From Candidatus Woesearchaeota archaeon (GTDB lineage: Archaea; Nanobdellota; Nanobdellia; Woesearchaeales; JABGUJ01), in contig JABGUJ010000002.1 in assembly GCA_018646625.1 (NCBI GenBank), positions 1-64,000 of the forward strand: a DNA stretch of 64,000 nt, given 5' to 3'. This document shows positions 54,308 through 62,704 of this stretch, in pieces. The notes under the pieces were generated by a model. The model had not been told where the DNA came from, did no database searches, and saw only the letters and a program-made list of their open reading frames with translations. How positions within the stretch are numbered: position 1 is the first letter of the stretch; each line of letters opens with the position of its first letter. Made by a program: the position numbers and the translations under genes.

Positions 54308-54868
54308 TTATCTTTTATCTCTGATTACAAGGAAATACATTGCTACACCTACAAACAGTGTTAGACAAATAAGCAAAAAGCCAACGACGTCGTTATCCAC
54401 TCTTTCCGGTAGTTCCTCTGTTTCTTCAGGAGTTTCTTCAACCACTGCTACAGATTCTTCTGGCTCTTCTTCTATCTTAACAGAGCTATATAGTTTGAAT
54501 TTAGCTAATTCTTCATCGAAATCAAAACGCTGGAAGCAATTAACATAATCATCTTCTATTCCGATCGTTATCACTTCAGGTATTCCTTTTTCGCAATGTC
54601 CATCTTTTAGTAAAACAAAATACGGATTAGTTGTTGGAATTCTTAGTCTCTTTTCAAAACCATTATCTAAATTTAGAAAGAAATTATCAAATTCAGTAAA
54701 ACAATCTTCTTTACATTCATTATCTTTGTCGATCTGTATAAGTATATCTTTGAAACATTCACCATCGTGGCTTATGTTCTTTAAAGTATAAGAAATTTCA
54801 TTGCACTCTGCAGCGCCTACTGTGAAAACTAATGTTAGTAGAATTAAGATTAATATCAATCCCCTCAT
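54308..54868 (-). CDS. Type I membrane protein with small Cys-paired outer domain (tandem paralogue 2)
   Basis: Signal peptide (LILILILLTLVFTVGAAE), outer domain with the same pattern as its neighbour (ECNEISYTLKNISHDGECFKD; CKEDCFTEFDNFFLNLDNG; HCEKGIPEVI), then an acidic Glu/Pro/Val-rich stalk and one membrane helix (GFLLICLTLFVGVAMYFLVI). A recent tandem duplication is likely. Function unknown. Confidence 0.78.
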   Translation of the reverse strand: MRGLILILILLTLVFTVGAAECNEISYTLKNISHDGECFKDILIQIDKDNECKEDCFTEFDNFFLNLDNGFEKRLRIPTTNPYFVLLKDGHCEKGIPEVITIGIEDDYVNCFQRFDFDEELAKFKLYSSVKIEEEPEESVAVVEETPEETEELPERVDNDVVGFLLICLTLFVGVAMYFLVIRDKR

Positions 54869-55028
54869 TATGTTCCCTCCTGTTAATGATTAGTGTGAGT
54901 AAGGCAAAGGTGGTATATATAGTTTATTACTTTGGAGAAGTTTAATTTTTTCCAAGTGTCATTCTAGAATAGTCATAAAAGTTTATAAGGAAAATAATTT
55001 ATTAGTTTATAAAAGGGGTGACATGTAG

Positions 55029-57602
55029 ATGGCTATTAGTGGTAATGGTGACACTGAAGACTTGGCTACGCCTCCGCCACCACCAACTCAAAAGAAAGGC
55101 TTTTTCTCATTCATGAAGCATTCTGACACGCCAGATAGCTCTAAGGATAAACAAAAGATTCTGAAAAAGAAAGAAGAGTTGTTAGATAAGCTTGCAAAGG
55201 CTATAGAAGATAAAAAAACCAAACTTGAGAAGCAAGAAGATGCTATTGATAAAAAGTTAGCAAAGCTTGAGAATAAAGAGAAAATCTACGTGGATAAGGG
55301 TGCTGAGAAAAAAGCAGAAAAACTTCTTAATGAAATTAACAAATTTAAGGTTGAGCGAGATTCTATTGCTAGTGAGATTGCGATAAAAAAGAAAGAGTTG
55401 AATGATATTATCAAACATCCTGCGGTTAATGAGATTCATAAGGCTAAGAAAGAACTAGAGAATCTTAATAATAAAGTAACAAAGAAGGCTAAAGAACTTA
55501 ATGAATACGAAGATAAACTTATTTCTAAATCAAGTTTGGTTGATGAAAAAGAAAAAACCTTGAAAGAGACTGCAAAGAAAATTGAGAAAGCTACTAAGCA
55601 TCTTCCTAAAAGTCATCATAAAATTTCTACTGACGTCGAGAAGCTGACGTCTGAGAAAAAAGAACTTGAACGAGAGATTAAGGAGCACAAAGAATCATTA
55701 TTGCATATGCGTAAAGAGGCTAGCTTGTTAACTGAAGAGAATAGTGAAACGCTAACTGAGTTTGAAGAATTACAGAAATCATTATCCGATAAACAAAAAA
55801 TTATGACTCAAGTAGAATCTGAGCAAACTGCTAAAGAAACAGTATTGGCTGAGAAAGAACAACATATTCTGGCTAAAGAAGAGAACATTGGTAAGATTAT
55901 TTCTGCTCTCGAGAACAGAGTTAAAAAGTTAGAAGAAAAAGAAAAAACCTTGATTGCTGAAGTCACTAGATTGGATGATAGAAAAGAAAGCATAAAAGAT
56001 GAATTGTCTAAGAAATCTGAGTTACTACATGATATTGCAGTCGATACAGCTTCAGTTCAAAAAGATAATAAAGGTAAAGCTGAAGAATTGGAAAAACTAA
56101 CAAAAGAAGTTGCTAATCGTCTTGGACTTATTGGTGATGTTGAGATACAACAACAAAAGCGTGCGGAATTCTTAGAAACTAAAGAGAAACTCATTCTCGA
56201 AAAAGAAAAAGAATTTGATAATATTGACGGTAAATTAGAGAAGAAGACTAGAGCATTAGAAGAAAAAGAAAAGAAATTACAATCTGAACTAGCTCTCTTA
56301 AAAGATAAACAAGAGAGTGTTAAGAAAGACATTGAGAAAAAAAGCTCATTGTTAGAGGAAATATCTAAAGATACGTTAGAACTTGAAAGAGTAAATAAAG
56401 ATCGAGAAAAGGATTTGGCTGCAAAAGAGACAGATCTTGACGAGAAAGAAGATGTTTTAGCACACTTAGAATCTGAAAACTTGAGAAAAGAAAAGCTGTT
56501 GGCTGAGAAAGAAAAAGAAGTCACTAGCAAGATTAACGAAGTAAATGCGCGGAATCAAGATTTAGATGCGGAAGCTGAGAAAATAAGTAACCAGATAATA
56601 GAGTTAACTACTAAACTTCATACTTTAGAGAAAGCTACTTTTGATAAACAAGAAGAATTAGACAAACTAAAAGCAGATGAGTCACAAATACTATCAGTTC
56701 TAGATGAGAAAGAATCTGAGATCACTAAAGCGGTACAATTATTAGAAGATGATAAAGAAATCTTGCTTGAGAAAGAAGATGAACTTATTAAAAGTATTAA
56801 AGAATTAGAATCTGACAAGAAACTCTTGTTGACTGAAGAAGATAAGATTATTAAAAAGATAAAAAGACTAGAAGACGATCAGAAAAAGTTAAAACAAAGA
56901 GAAAAAGACTTTGCTAACCGACAATTTGGTATTCTGGAAAAAGTAAAGAAAGAGAAGACTGACGTTAATTTGAAGATTAAAACATTACGTGATAACGAGA
57001 AGGATTTGGTGAAAAGAGAGAAAGCATTAGCTAAAAAACAAGTTAGAATAGATAAAGCTAAAGAATTAAAGGAAGATATCAAAAAATTAAGATCATTGAA
57101 GAAAAAGTTGATTACTGATAAGGAAAAAGCGGTTGATGAAGTTGAAGCAATCGGTTCCAGAGCACTTGACTTATCGGAAGTTGAACAAAAAGAAACAAAG
57201 CTAGCACAAAGAGAACAAATGATGCTTCATAAGCAGAATAAACTTGAGGCTTTGCAGAAAGAGATTGAAAGTGAACGATCTTTGATTCAACAACAAGAAG
57301 AAAGAGTTTCTGATAAAGCATTCCAAGAACAGGTTAGAGGCGAACTAAAACAATATTCTCATAGTGATAAAATTGAGAAAGAAATGATTAGTTCTGATGA
57401 TGTTAGTAGCTATAAATTGTATGAGTTGATTGATAAAGCTCAAAAAGCATTAGGTGATAAAGATCTTACTTTGGCTAAAAAATTGTATGGCCATATTTCT
57501 TATGTATATGAAAGAATACAAGTTCCTGCAGCTGAAAAAAGGAAAGTGTATTATGAAGTTCTAGAATTAAAGACTGATATAGAGTTAGCAGCAATGGATT
57601 AA
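55029..57602 (+). CDS. Giant cytoplasmic coiled-coil protein
   Basis: 857 aa. A Pro-rich start (TPPPPPTQKKGFFSFMKH) is followed by ~700 residues of near-continuous Lys/Glu coiled coil with repeating EKEKTL/EKEKKL units. The last ~75 residues are a distinct helical domain (LYELIDKAQKALGDKDLTLAKKLYGHI ...EVLELKTDIELA) seen at the ends of DPANN coiled-coil proteins. Leader with GGGGTGA 8 nt before the ATG and TTTATAA boxes upstream. SMC-like heads are absent, so a filament or scaffold is more likely. Confidence 0.85.
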   Translation: MAISGNGDTEDLATPPPPPTQKKGFFSFMKHSDTPDSSKDKQKILKKKEELLDKLAKAIEDKKTKLEKQEDAIDKKLAKLENKEKIYVDKGAEKKAEKLLNEINKFKVERDSIASEIAIKKKELNDIIKHPAVNEIHKAKKELENLNNKVTKKAKELNEYEDKLISKSSLVDEKEKTLKETAKKIEKATKHLPKSHHKISTDVEKLTSEKKELEREIKEHKESLLHMRKEASLLTEENSETLTEFEELQKSLSDKQKIMTQVESEQTAKETVLAEKEQHILAKEENIGKIISALENRVKKLEEKEKTLIAEVTRLDDRKESIKDELSKKSELLHDIAVDTASVQKDNKGKAEELEKLTKEVANRLGLIGDVEIQQQKRAEFLETKEKLILEKEKEFDNIDGKLEKKTRALEEKEKKLQSELALLKDKQESVKKDIEKKSSLLEEISKDTLELERVNKDREKDLAAKETDLDEKEDVLAHLESENLRKEKLLAEKEKEVTSKINEVNARNQDLDAEAEKISNQIIELTTKLHTLEKATFDKQEELDKLKADESQILSVLDEKESEITKAVQLLEDDKEILLEKEDELIKSIKELESDKKLLLTEEDKIIKKIKRLEDDQKKLKQREKDFANRQFGILEKVKKEKTDVNLKIKTLRDNEKDLVKREKALAKKQVRIDKAKELKEDIKKLRSLKKKLITDKEKAVDEVEAIGSRALDLSEVEQKETKLAQREQMMLHKQNKLEALQKEIESERSLIQQQEERVSDKAFQEQVRGELKQYSHSDKIEKEMISSDDVSSYKLYELIDKAQKALGDKDLTLAKKLYGHISYVYERIQVPAAEKRKVYYEVLELKTDIELAAMD

Positions 57603-57639
57603 AAAAATAAAATTAGTTCAGTGTAGTTTAACACTAAAC
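57601..57639 (-). terminator. Terminator of the small gene 57647-57775
   Basis: GTTCAGTGT (57616-57624) and ACACTAAAC (57631-57639) form a stem with one mismatch and a 6-nt loop, and the minus strand then enters a T-rich run (57601-57612). The run overlaps the stop of the convergent coiled-coil gene. Confidence 0.5.
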
Positions 57640-57646
57640 TGTTTAC

Positions 57647-57775
57647 TTAGAAGAAAAAATCTCTGTGGTTTTCAGTCTTCTTGTAAGGTTTATTATCCCT
57701 ACGAGCTTGAGACTTTTCAACAGAAATTACTTCAAAATATTTTGTATTTACCTTACTTGCAACTGTTCTAGCCAT
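57647..57775 (-). CDS. 42-aa small basic protein, missed by the ORF track
   Basis: ATG 57775 to TAA 57647 encodes MARTVASKVNTKYFEVISVE..., rich in Lys/Arg and aromatics, ending ENHRDFFF. The frame has its own TATA (TATATATAAT, ~57844-57855), a ~48-nt leader with a stable hairpin, and a terminator-like element downstream. These signals argue for a real gene. I recognise no family. A ribosome-associated role is possible from composition only. Confidence 0.55.
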   Translation of the reverse strand: MARTVASKVNTKYFEVISVEKSQARRDNKPYKKTENHRDFFF

Positions 57776-57792
57776 TTTATAATTTTCCCCAA

Positions 57793-57818
57793 CGCATCCC
57801 CTGACGGGCTAATAATGC
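57793..57818 (-). promoter_or_regulatory. Hairpin in the leader of the 42-aa gene
   Basis: CGCAT/ATGCG (57793-57797, 57814-57818) with an inner CCC/GGG stem forms a two-tier stem-loop between the predicted start site (~57824) and the ATG. It stands out as GC-rich in an AT-rich context. It may control translation. Confidence 0.4.
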
Positions 57819-57904
57819 GCAATATAGTAGGAAGGAGTGGTGGTATATATAATTATGTGATTTCAAAAGGCATATTTAAATACTGAATTAATTGAATTTG
57901 GATT

Positions 57905-58264
57905 ATGCTTGAGATATATATCCATATCCTAGGTTTTCTGCTGTTTTCAGCGGTTTGTGTAGGTTCATTGATGTTTATTCTGTATGCTTTTGATGCTAAG
58001 AAACAATTAATTGCATTTTCTATCATTGTTGGCTTCATATACTCTCTAGGGGCTCATATATTCAAATTTCTCCAGTTAGATATTGTTTTTCTAAGGATTA
58101 TGTCTTATTATTTTCTACTCATTATAGTGCCTTATTTCGCCATTAAGCTGTTTTATGATGAAAGTTGGATGAGAGCTGGAGCAATGACACTTATTTGGCA
58201 CATAACTAACCTTTTATTGACATTTCTAGTTAATCATTTATTCTTGTTCTTGTATTACTTATAA
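57905..58264 (+). CDS. Small polytopic membrane protein, unknown
   Basis: 119 aa with about four hydrophobic helices (GFLLFSAVCVGSLMFILYAF, IAFSIIVGFIYSLGAHIFKF, ILRIMSYYFLLIIVPYFAIKL cut short here, WHITNLLLTFLVNHLFLF). TATTTAAATA about 28 nt upstream implies a leaderless mRNA. No family recognised. Confidence 0.72.
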   Translation: MLEIYIHILGFLLFSAVCVGSLMFILYAFDAKKQLIAFSIIVGFIYSLGAHIFKFLQLDIVFLRIMSYYFLLIIVPYFAIKLFYDESWMRAGAMTLIWHITNLLLTFLVNHLFLFLYYL

Positions 58265-58339
58265 AGGATATATAAAGGGACTATGAGATTTCTTCAAAAG
58301 ATTTAAAAACTAAGCGCCCCTATAGCATATTTGGTAAGC

Positions 58340-59731
58340 ATGATAGTTGGCGGGGACTTTTACGACTATGCACAGTGCCCTTGTAGGGTATTTCTTAATA
58401 AACACGGTGATCAAGCTAAGAGAACTGCTGTTTCAGATCTAATTCTTAAGCTAAAACAAGACAGTGTACTTCATAAAAAAGATGTAATTAAAGATATGAA
58501 ATATGCTGAAGTTGTGTTTAAAGATCTAGAAGAAGGCTTTAAGATGACATATTATCTGATGTCTACTGGCGTTCCTTTGATATATAATCCAGTATTAAAG
58601 TATGAAGAGTTCTTGGGTAGACCTGATTTATTGGTTAAAATGAAAGGTAAATCCAGATTTGGAAGCCATCATTATGTTCCTTGTTCTATCAAGATTGGAA
58701 AAAAACTGAAAGAAGAATACAAATTTCATTTAATGTACTATAGTTATTTACTCTCAATAATTCAAGGTGTTTATCCATCTACTGCATCTATCATTAATGC
58801 AGAAAAGAAAGATATCGCATTCAAGACAAATGAAGATAAGAAAAAGTTCGAAAAAGTAGTTGAACACATGAAAAGTATTTGCTTGGATAAAGAAAAAGTT
58901 GAACCTTCTTTAATCTCAGAATGTAAAGAATGTGTTTGGCAAAAACATTGCCTTGAACAGTTGAAAAAGAAAAAAGATTTATCTCTTGTTTATGGGCTGG
59001 GTACGGAAGATAGAGTGCTGCTTGAGAAAAGAGATGTTAAGAATATTAAAGATCTTTCAAAGATTGATGTTCCAAGAGTTGGTAAATTAAAAGGATTTAA
59101 TGAAAAAAAGTTGAAACAATGGGCTTTACAAGCAAAAAGCTTGTTAACTGATGAACCTATTGTTCTAAAAGAAGTTGAGTTTAACAAAGCAGAGACTGAA
59201 GTCTTCTTTGACATAGAGTGTGATTCTTCTCAGGGTGTTAATTATTTATTTGGAGCACTAGTTAGAGAGAAAGGTAAACGTGCAAAGTATATGGAGTTTT
59301 GGTCAGACAATGCTGAACAAGAAGAAGAGAAGTTTAGAGAGTTTTGTAAGTTTATTGATGGCTTAAAAAGAATTAAGATATATCATTATTCTACTTTTGA
59401 GAGAACTATGTTGAAAAAATTGTTGAAGAAATATAAGATATCTAAGAAAATATCTGAGAAGATAACCAAGAATCTTGTCGATCTATTTCCGTTAGTTACG
59501 AAATCTGTTGTATTGCCCGTTAGTTCTTACACTCTGAAGGATATAGCTGACTTTATGGGTTTTGAATGGAAGAATGAAAAATCATCAGGTGGTCAGAGTG
59601 TTTATTGGTATTCTCTTTGGCAAGAAGAAAATGATGAGAAGTACAAAAAATTATTGTTAGAATACAATATGAATGATTGTGAAGCACTTAAGGATATTAA
59701 AGAGTGGCTTGAGAAACAGAAATTAAACTAA
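58340..59731 (+). CDS. TM0106-type RecB-like nuclease with RNase H-like domain
   Basis: 464 aa. The N-terminal RecB/Cas4-like region (FYDYAQCPCRVFLNKHG, GRPDLLVK, KIGKKLKEEYKFHLMYYSYLL) ends with a Cys cluster (CKECVWQKHCLEQ) of the kind that can hold Fe-S or zinc. A short helix-hairpin-helix-like segment follows, then an RNase H-like exonuclease domain (VFFDIECDSSQGVNYLFGAL, IYHYSTFERTMLKKLLKK, YNMNDCEALKDIKEWL). DNA repair or processing is likely. ATG 58340 is preferred to TTG 58331. Confidence 0.85.
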   Translation: MIVGGDFYDYAQCPCRVFLNKHGDQAKRTAVSDLILKLKQDSVLHKKDVIKDMKYAEVVFKDLEEGFKMTYYLMSTGVPLIYNPVLKYEEFLGRPDLLVKMKGKSRFGSHHYVPCSIKIGKKLKEEYKFHLMYYSYLLSIIQGVYPSTASIINAEKKDIAFKTNEDKKKFEKVVEHMKSICLDKEKVEPSLISECKECVWQKHCLEQLKKKKDLSLVYGLGTEDRVLLEKRDVKNIKDLSKIDVPRVGKLKGFNEKKLKQWALQAKSLLTDEPIVLKEVEFNKAETEVFFDIECDSSQGVNYLFGALVREKGKRAKYMEFWSDNAEQEEEKFREFCKFIDGLKRIKIYHYSTFERTMLKKLLKKYKISKKISEKITKNLVDLFPLVTKSVVLPVSSYTLKDIADFMGFEWKNEKSSGGQSVYWYSLWQEENDEKYKKLLLEYNMNDCEALKDIKEWLEKQKLN

Positions 59732-59733
59732 TT

Positions 59734-60315
59734 CTATTTGATCAGTTGTTTGGCTTCAGATGCTAAGAACATAATTAATCCTAGTGCTACCAGGCCAGAT
59801 GAAATAAAAATTCTAGTCATTTCTGAAATCAGATGACAAATAGTATTTGGACTGCATCCTTTGTCTATTAGTACTTCTGCAAATAACATTAGAAATGATG
59901 CGAGAATGAAGATGGCTGCAGATGATTTCACAAATATGGTCGTACTTTCCATTCTTAATGTCAAGTAAGAAACTACAATCACCACTATACTCATGATAAC
60001 TGGCAGTAATCCTGATAATTGGAGTATTTTTACATTTGATCCTATTAACAGTTTACTCATTTGTGGGAAAGTCGTAAAGAATATTGCAAAACATAATAAT
60101 AATATTCCTACGAGTAAAAACCGGCTGTTATCTTCATTATTCTCAATAAAGAATGCGAATATTAGTATTATGAAAGATACTGCAAACATGGCAGATATAA
60201 TGTGTACCATCATACCCCAGTACTGTGTGAGGTCTATGAACATATGATATACATTTGCAAGAAGTACAAGAAATATTGATACCTTCGCTAGATTCTTTAT
60301 GATCTCTGTGCTCAT
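59734..60315 (-). CDS. Polytopic membrane protein, unknown
   Basis: 193 aa with about six hydrophobic helices (e.g. VSIFLVLLANVYHMFIDLT, FAVSFIILIFAFFIENN, LPVIMSIVVIVVSYLTL). One short loop has two Cys (KGCSPNTICHLISE). Convergent with the nuclease gene. No family recognised. Confidence 0.72.
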   Translation of the reverse strand: MSTEIIKNLAKVSIFLVLLANVYHMFIDLTQYWGMMVHIISAMFAVSFIILIFAFFIENNEDNSRFLLVGILLLCFAIFFTTFPQMSKLLIGSNVKILQLSGLLPVIMSIVVIVVSYLTLRMESTTIFVKSSAAIFILASFLMLFAEVLIDKGCSPNTICHLISEMTRIFISSGLVALGLIMFLASEAKQLIK

Positions 60316-60407
60316 GATTATTATTCTGCTAGTTCGCTTTTAATAGTTTTCGAAAAGATTAGCAAGATTTAATAGTTTGATATAGATTATTTCATCTAGG
60401 TGATAAT

Positions 60408-60599
60408 ATGGAATATGAGTTTCTTTCAATTTTGATCATAGTGTTGTTAGGACTTTGGAGTTTGCCTTGGAAAGGGGTGGCTTTATGGAAATCTGCAAGG
60501 AATAAGCAGAAAGTGTGGTTTGTTGTGCTATTCTTGGTTAATTCTTTAGCAATTCTTGAGATTATCTATCTTGTACGGTTCCAAAAGAAAAAGCGATAG
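60408..60599 (+). CDS. DUF5652 family membrane protein
   Basis: 63 aa, two helices. The core LWSLPWKGVALWKSARNKQKVWFVVLFLVNSLAILEIIYL (quoted in parts: LPWKGVALWKSAR; VNSLAILEIIYLV) is the DUF5652 signature, common in DPANN and candidate-phyla bacteria. SD GGTGA lies 5 nt before the ATG. Confidence 0.85.
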   Translation: MEYEFLSILIIVLLGLWSLPWKGVALWKSARNKQKVWFVVLFLVNSLAILEIIYLVRFQKKKR

Positions 60600-60639
60600 T
60601 TGCATAAGATTTATTAACTATTGAGATCATTTGCCACTT

Positions 60640-61206
60640 ATGGAGGAACAAGCACATCAATATACTATGAGGCATCACGGGCCTGGTACTTTTATGAGAT
60701 TTCCTCATACCAGATATGCCAGAACTGGAACTCAGGATGGTGATCTTGAAAGTGCAGTCGAAACTCCTGATTCTGATATTAATCTTCATCTGATGATTGC
60801 AGAACAGATTGGACTTAGTAGAATAGGTGATGGTGCAGGACTGTTTGATATTTTTTCACCGATGGCATCTTCAACTCATGCTTTAGTTTATTCTATTTCT
60901 GTTTACAGAGATCACCCGATGGACTGGTGGGGTCCACGTCTTGCTCATAGAGTTGGAATGTTGGATCGAAAGCAATGCAGTGCTGTCGGTGGAATGATAA
61001 TAAAACCTGGTGATTTTATTGGCGTAACTAGGGCAAGTCAATATGGAGATGTTGTGACGCATTTGTTAAATAATGATTTTGCAGGCGCCGTTTCACCAAT
61101 TAATATACATACTTATGATGAACCTGAAGAAATTGTAACTCAACGTGTTGTTGATAGAGCATTAGACTCACTAGTGGAATCAGGTGCTTGTTTAAGACTT
61201 GGTTGA
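60640..61206 (+). CDS. Soluble protein, unknown
   Basis: 188 aa from ATG 60640; TTTATTAAC ~28 nt upstream implies a leaderless mRNA. Rich in His and Asp near the N-terminus (RHHGPGTFMRFPHTRYAR). No known family. Its 3' end overlaps the end of the convergent membrane-protein gene by 67 bp. Confidence 0.65.
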   Translation: MEEQAHQYTMRHHGPGTFMRFPHTRYARTGTQDGDLESAVETPDSDINLHLMIAEQIGLSRIGDGAGLFDIFSPMASSTHALVYSISVYRDHPMDWWGPRLAHRVGMLDRKQCSAVGGMIIKPGDFIGVTRASQYGDVVTHLLNNDFAGAVSPINIHTYDEPEEIVTQRVVDRALDSLVESGACLRLG

Positions 61207-61433
61207 TTTTTTTTTCTGTATACTGCGAAGTAATATATCATAGCAATTAAGCCAAGACCATAACCTGAGATGAAGAATATTACGAAGAGAATTATCCATT
61301 CCATCAATCCTTTCTTACATGCATCTATTAACATGTAAATTCCAAATAAATATGATGCAACTAATGTAGTTATTAACAAGATTACAAGAATGACGATTAA
61401 TACAATAAGTATTGATCCCTCCGAGTATATCAT
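61140..61433 (-). CDS. Small membrane protein, PLDc_N-like
   Basis: 97 aa with two hydrophobic segments (LIVLIVILVILLITTLVASYL and LIAMIYYFAVYRKK) in a pattern like PLDc_N-type small membrane proteins. Its start overlaps the HAD gene by 4 bp (coupled), and its last 67 bp overlap a convergent gene. Confidence 0.55.
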   Translation of the reverse strand: MIYSEGSILIVLIVILVILLITTLVASYLFGIYMLIDACKKGLMEWIILFVIFFISGYGLGLIAMIYYFAVYRKKNQPSLKQAPDSTSESNALSTTR

Positions 61434-62110
61434 TTTAATATTTTTGTGAGTTCACTAATGTCATTAATAATATGATCTGCTTTAACATTCAACTTCTTTG
61501 TTTTATTATATTGCTCATAGCCGTATAATGCAAAACATGTTTGCATTCCTAGTTTTCTTGCACCGCCAACATCTTTAGCAGGTTGATCTCCCACCATCAT
61601 TACTTCTTCAGGTTTTAATTTAAGTTCTTTTAGAGCTTTTTCAAAAGGTATTCTTGATGGCTTTCTTTCTTTAACATCTCCAAATGCCACAACTAAGTCA
61701 AAGAAATGATCTAACTTTAATTCTACCAATCTAATCCAAGCTTTTAGTCTTGGAGCATCAGATACTATTGCAAGTTTGTATCCTCTTTCTCTTAGTTTAA
61801 TTAAAGTAGGAATTACATTAGGGTAAGGTTCAATAAGAGATATCTGTGCTTTTCTATATGCGATGATACCTGCCGCCAATATTCTGTAATCTATTTTTTT
61901 GTTTATTACTTTAAGAAAATCTTCAAAGACGTGCTTATATTCCATACCGTGTTTATCATATATCTTGTAAAGAACCTTTTTTGCTTTATCTGCGGAGACT
62001 GGTAGACCCGCTCCAATCATTGCAAAAACTGCTGCTGAGATACAATCGTGTTTCATACGAAGAAAGTCCATTAATGTGTTGTCTAAATCGAATAATATTG
62101 CTTTTACCAT
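61430..62110 (-). CDS. HAD-family hydrolase
   Basis: 226 aa. Motif I AILFDLDNTLMDF (Asp8, Asp10), motif II KLAIVSDAPRLKAW, motif III Lys in KERKPSR, motif IV VMMVGDQPAKDVGGAR. A phosphatase of small metabolites is typical; substrate not predictable. Confidence 0.9.
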   Translation of the reverse strand: MVKAILFDLDNTLMDFLRMKHDCISAAVFAMIGAGLPVSADKAKKVLYKIYDKHGMEYKHVFEDFLKVINKKIDYRILAAGIIAYRKAQISLIEPYPNVIPTLIKLRERGYKLAIVSDAPRLKAWIRLVELKLDHFFDLVVAFGDVKERKPSRIPFEKALKELKLKPEEVMMVGDQPAKDVGGARKLGMQTCFALYGYEQYNKTKKLNVKADHIINDISELTKILK

Positions 62111-62206
62111 ATGAATTTGAGGGTTTAAGCGATATTTAAGTGTTTTGATGGTTTTGAGAAAATTTATAAATAATTGCTTAAATTCTTGATGTTAGGTGGA
62201 ACTAAG

Positions 62207-62668
62207 ATGGTTGATTACGATACATTAAATTCATATGTTGATAGAACTAGTGAAGCGATTGAGCTTGCTAGAATTAGACTCGATCAGAGTCCTGCAGTGT
62301 ATAGAGTCGCATTAGGCGCAATTGAGCAACTCAAAAGTATGATTGTAAAGGCGCATCATGATACTTTAGATGTAGTTCCTGATATGGATCTGGCAGACCT
62401 TTTTACAGGGGATGTGTCTGACTATGCGCAGGCTTATGCTGTAGCTGAAGGGTATATTCTTAAAAGAATGGGTATGGTGGAATCTGTTGGTCCCGGTATT
62501 GGTGGCGTGCATCAAGTTCTTGCAGATGTAACTAGATTTAGATCGGATGGTAGACCGAATACAGTAGCATGTCAAGCTTTGGGAATTAGACTTGCAGAGT
62601 CTCCGGATGTCGCACTAGTTGATAGGGTTTTGAAAGAAACTTTTGAGATGGCTGTGCGAAAAGCGTAA
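62207..62668 (+). CDS. Soluble helical protein, unknown
   Basis: 153 aa from ATG 62207, which has AGGTGG ~9 nt upstream and TTTATAAATAA ~40 nt upstream; ORF start 62174 would put 11 extra residues across that leader. Mostly helical (EAIELARIRLDQSPAVYRVAL). No known family. Confidence 0.62.
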   Translation: MVDYDTLNSYVDRTSEAIELARIRLDQSPAVYRVALGAIEQLKSMIVKAHHDTLDVVPDMDLADLFTGDVSDYAQAYAVAEGYILKRMGMVESVGPGIGGVHQVLADVTRFRSDGRPNTVACQALGIRLAESPDVALVDRVLKETFEMAVRKA

Positions 62669-62704
62669 GGAACTTTTTTATATTAATTCTTTATTTCTAT
62701 TTAT

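Noticed and set aside
56057-56530. 157-aa Ser/Phe-rich minus ORF
   Set aside because: Antisense of the coiled-coil gene; mirrors Lys/Glu codons.
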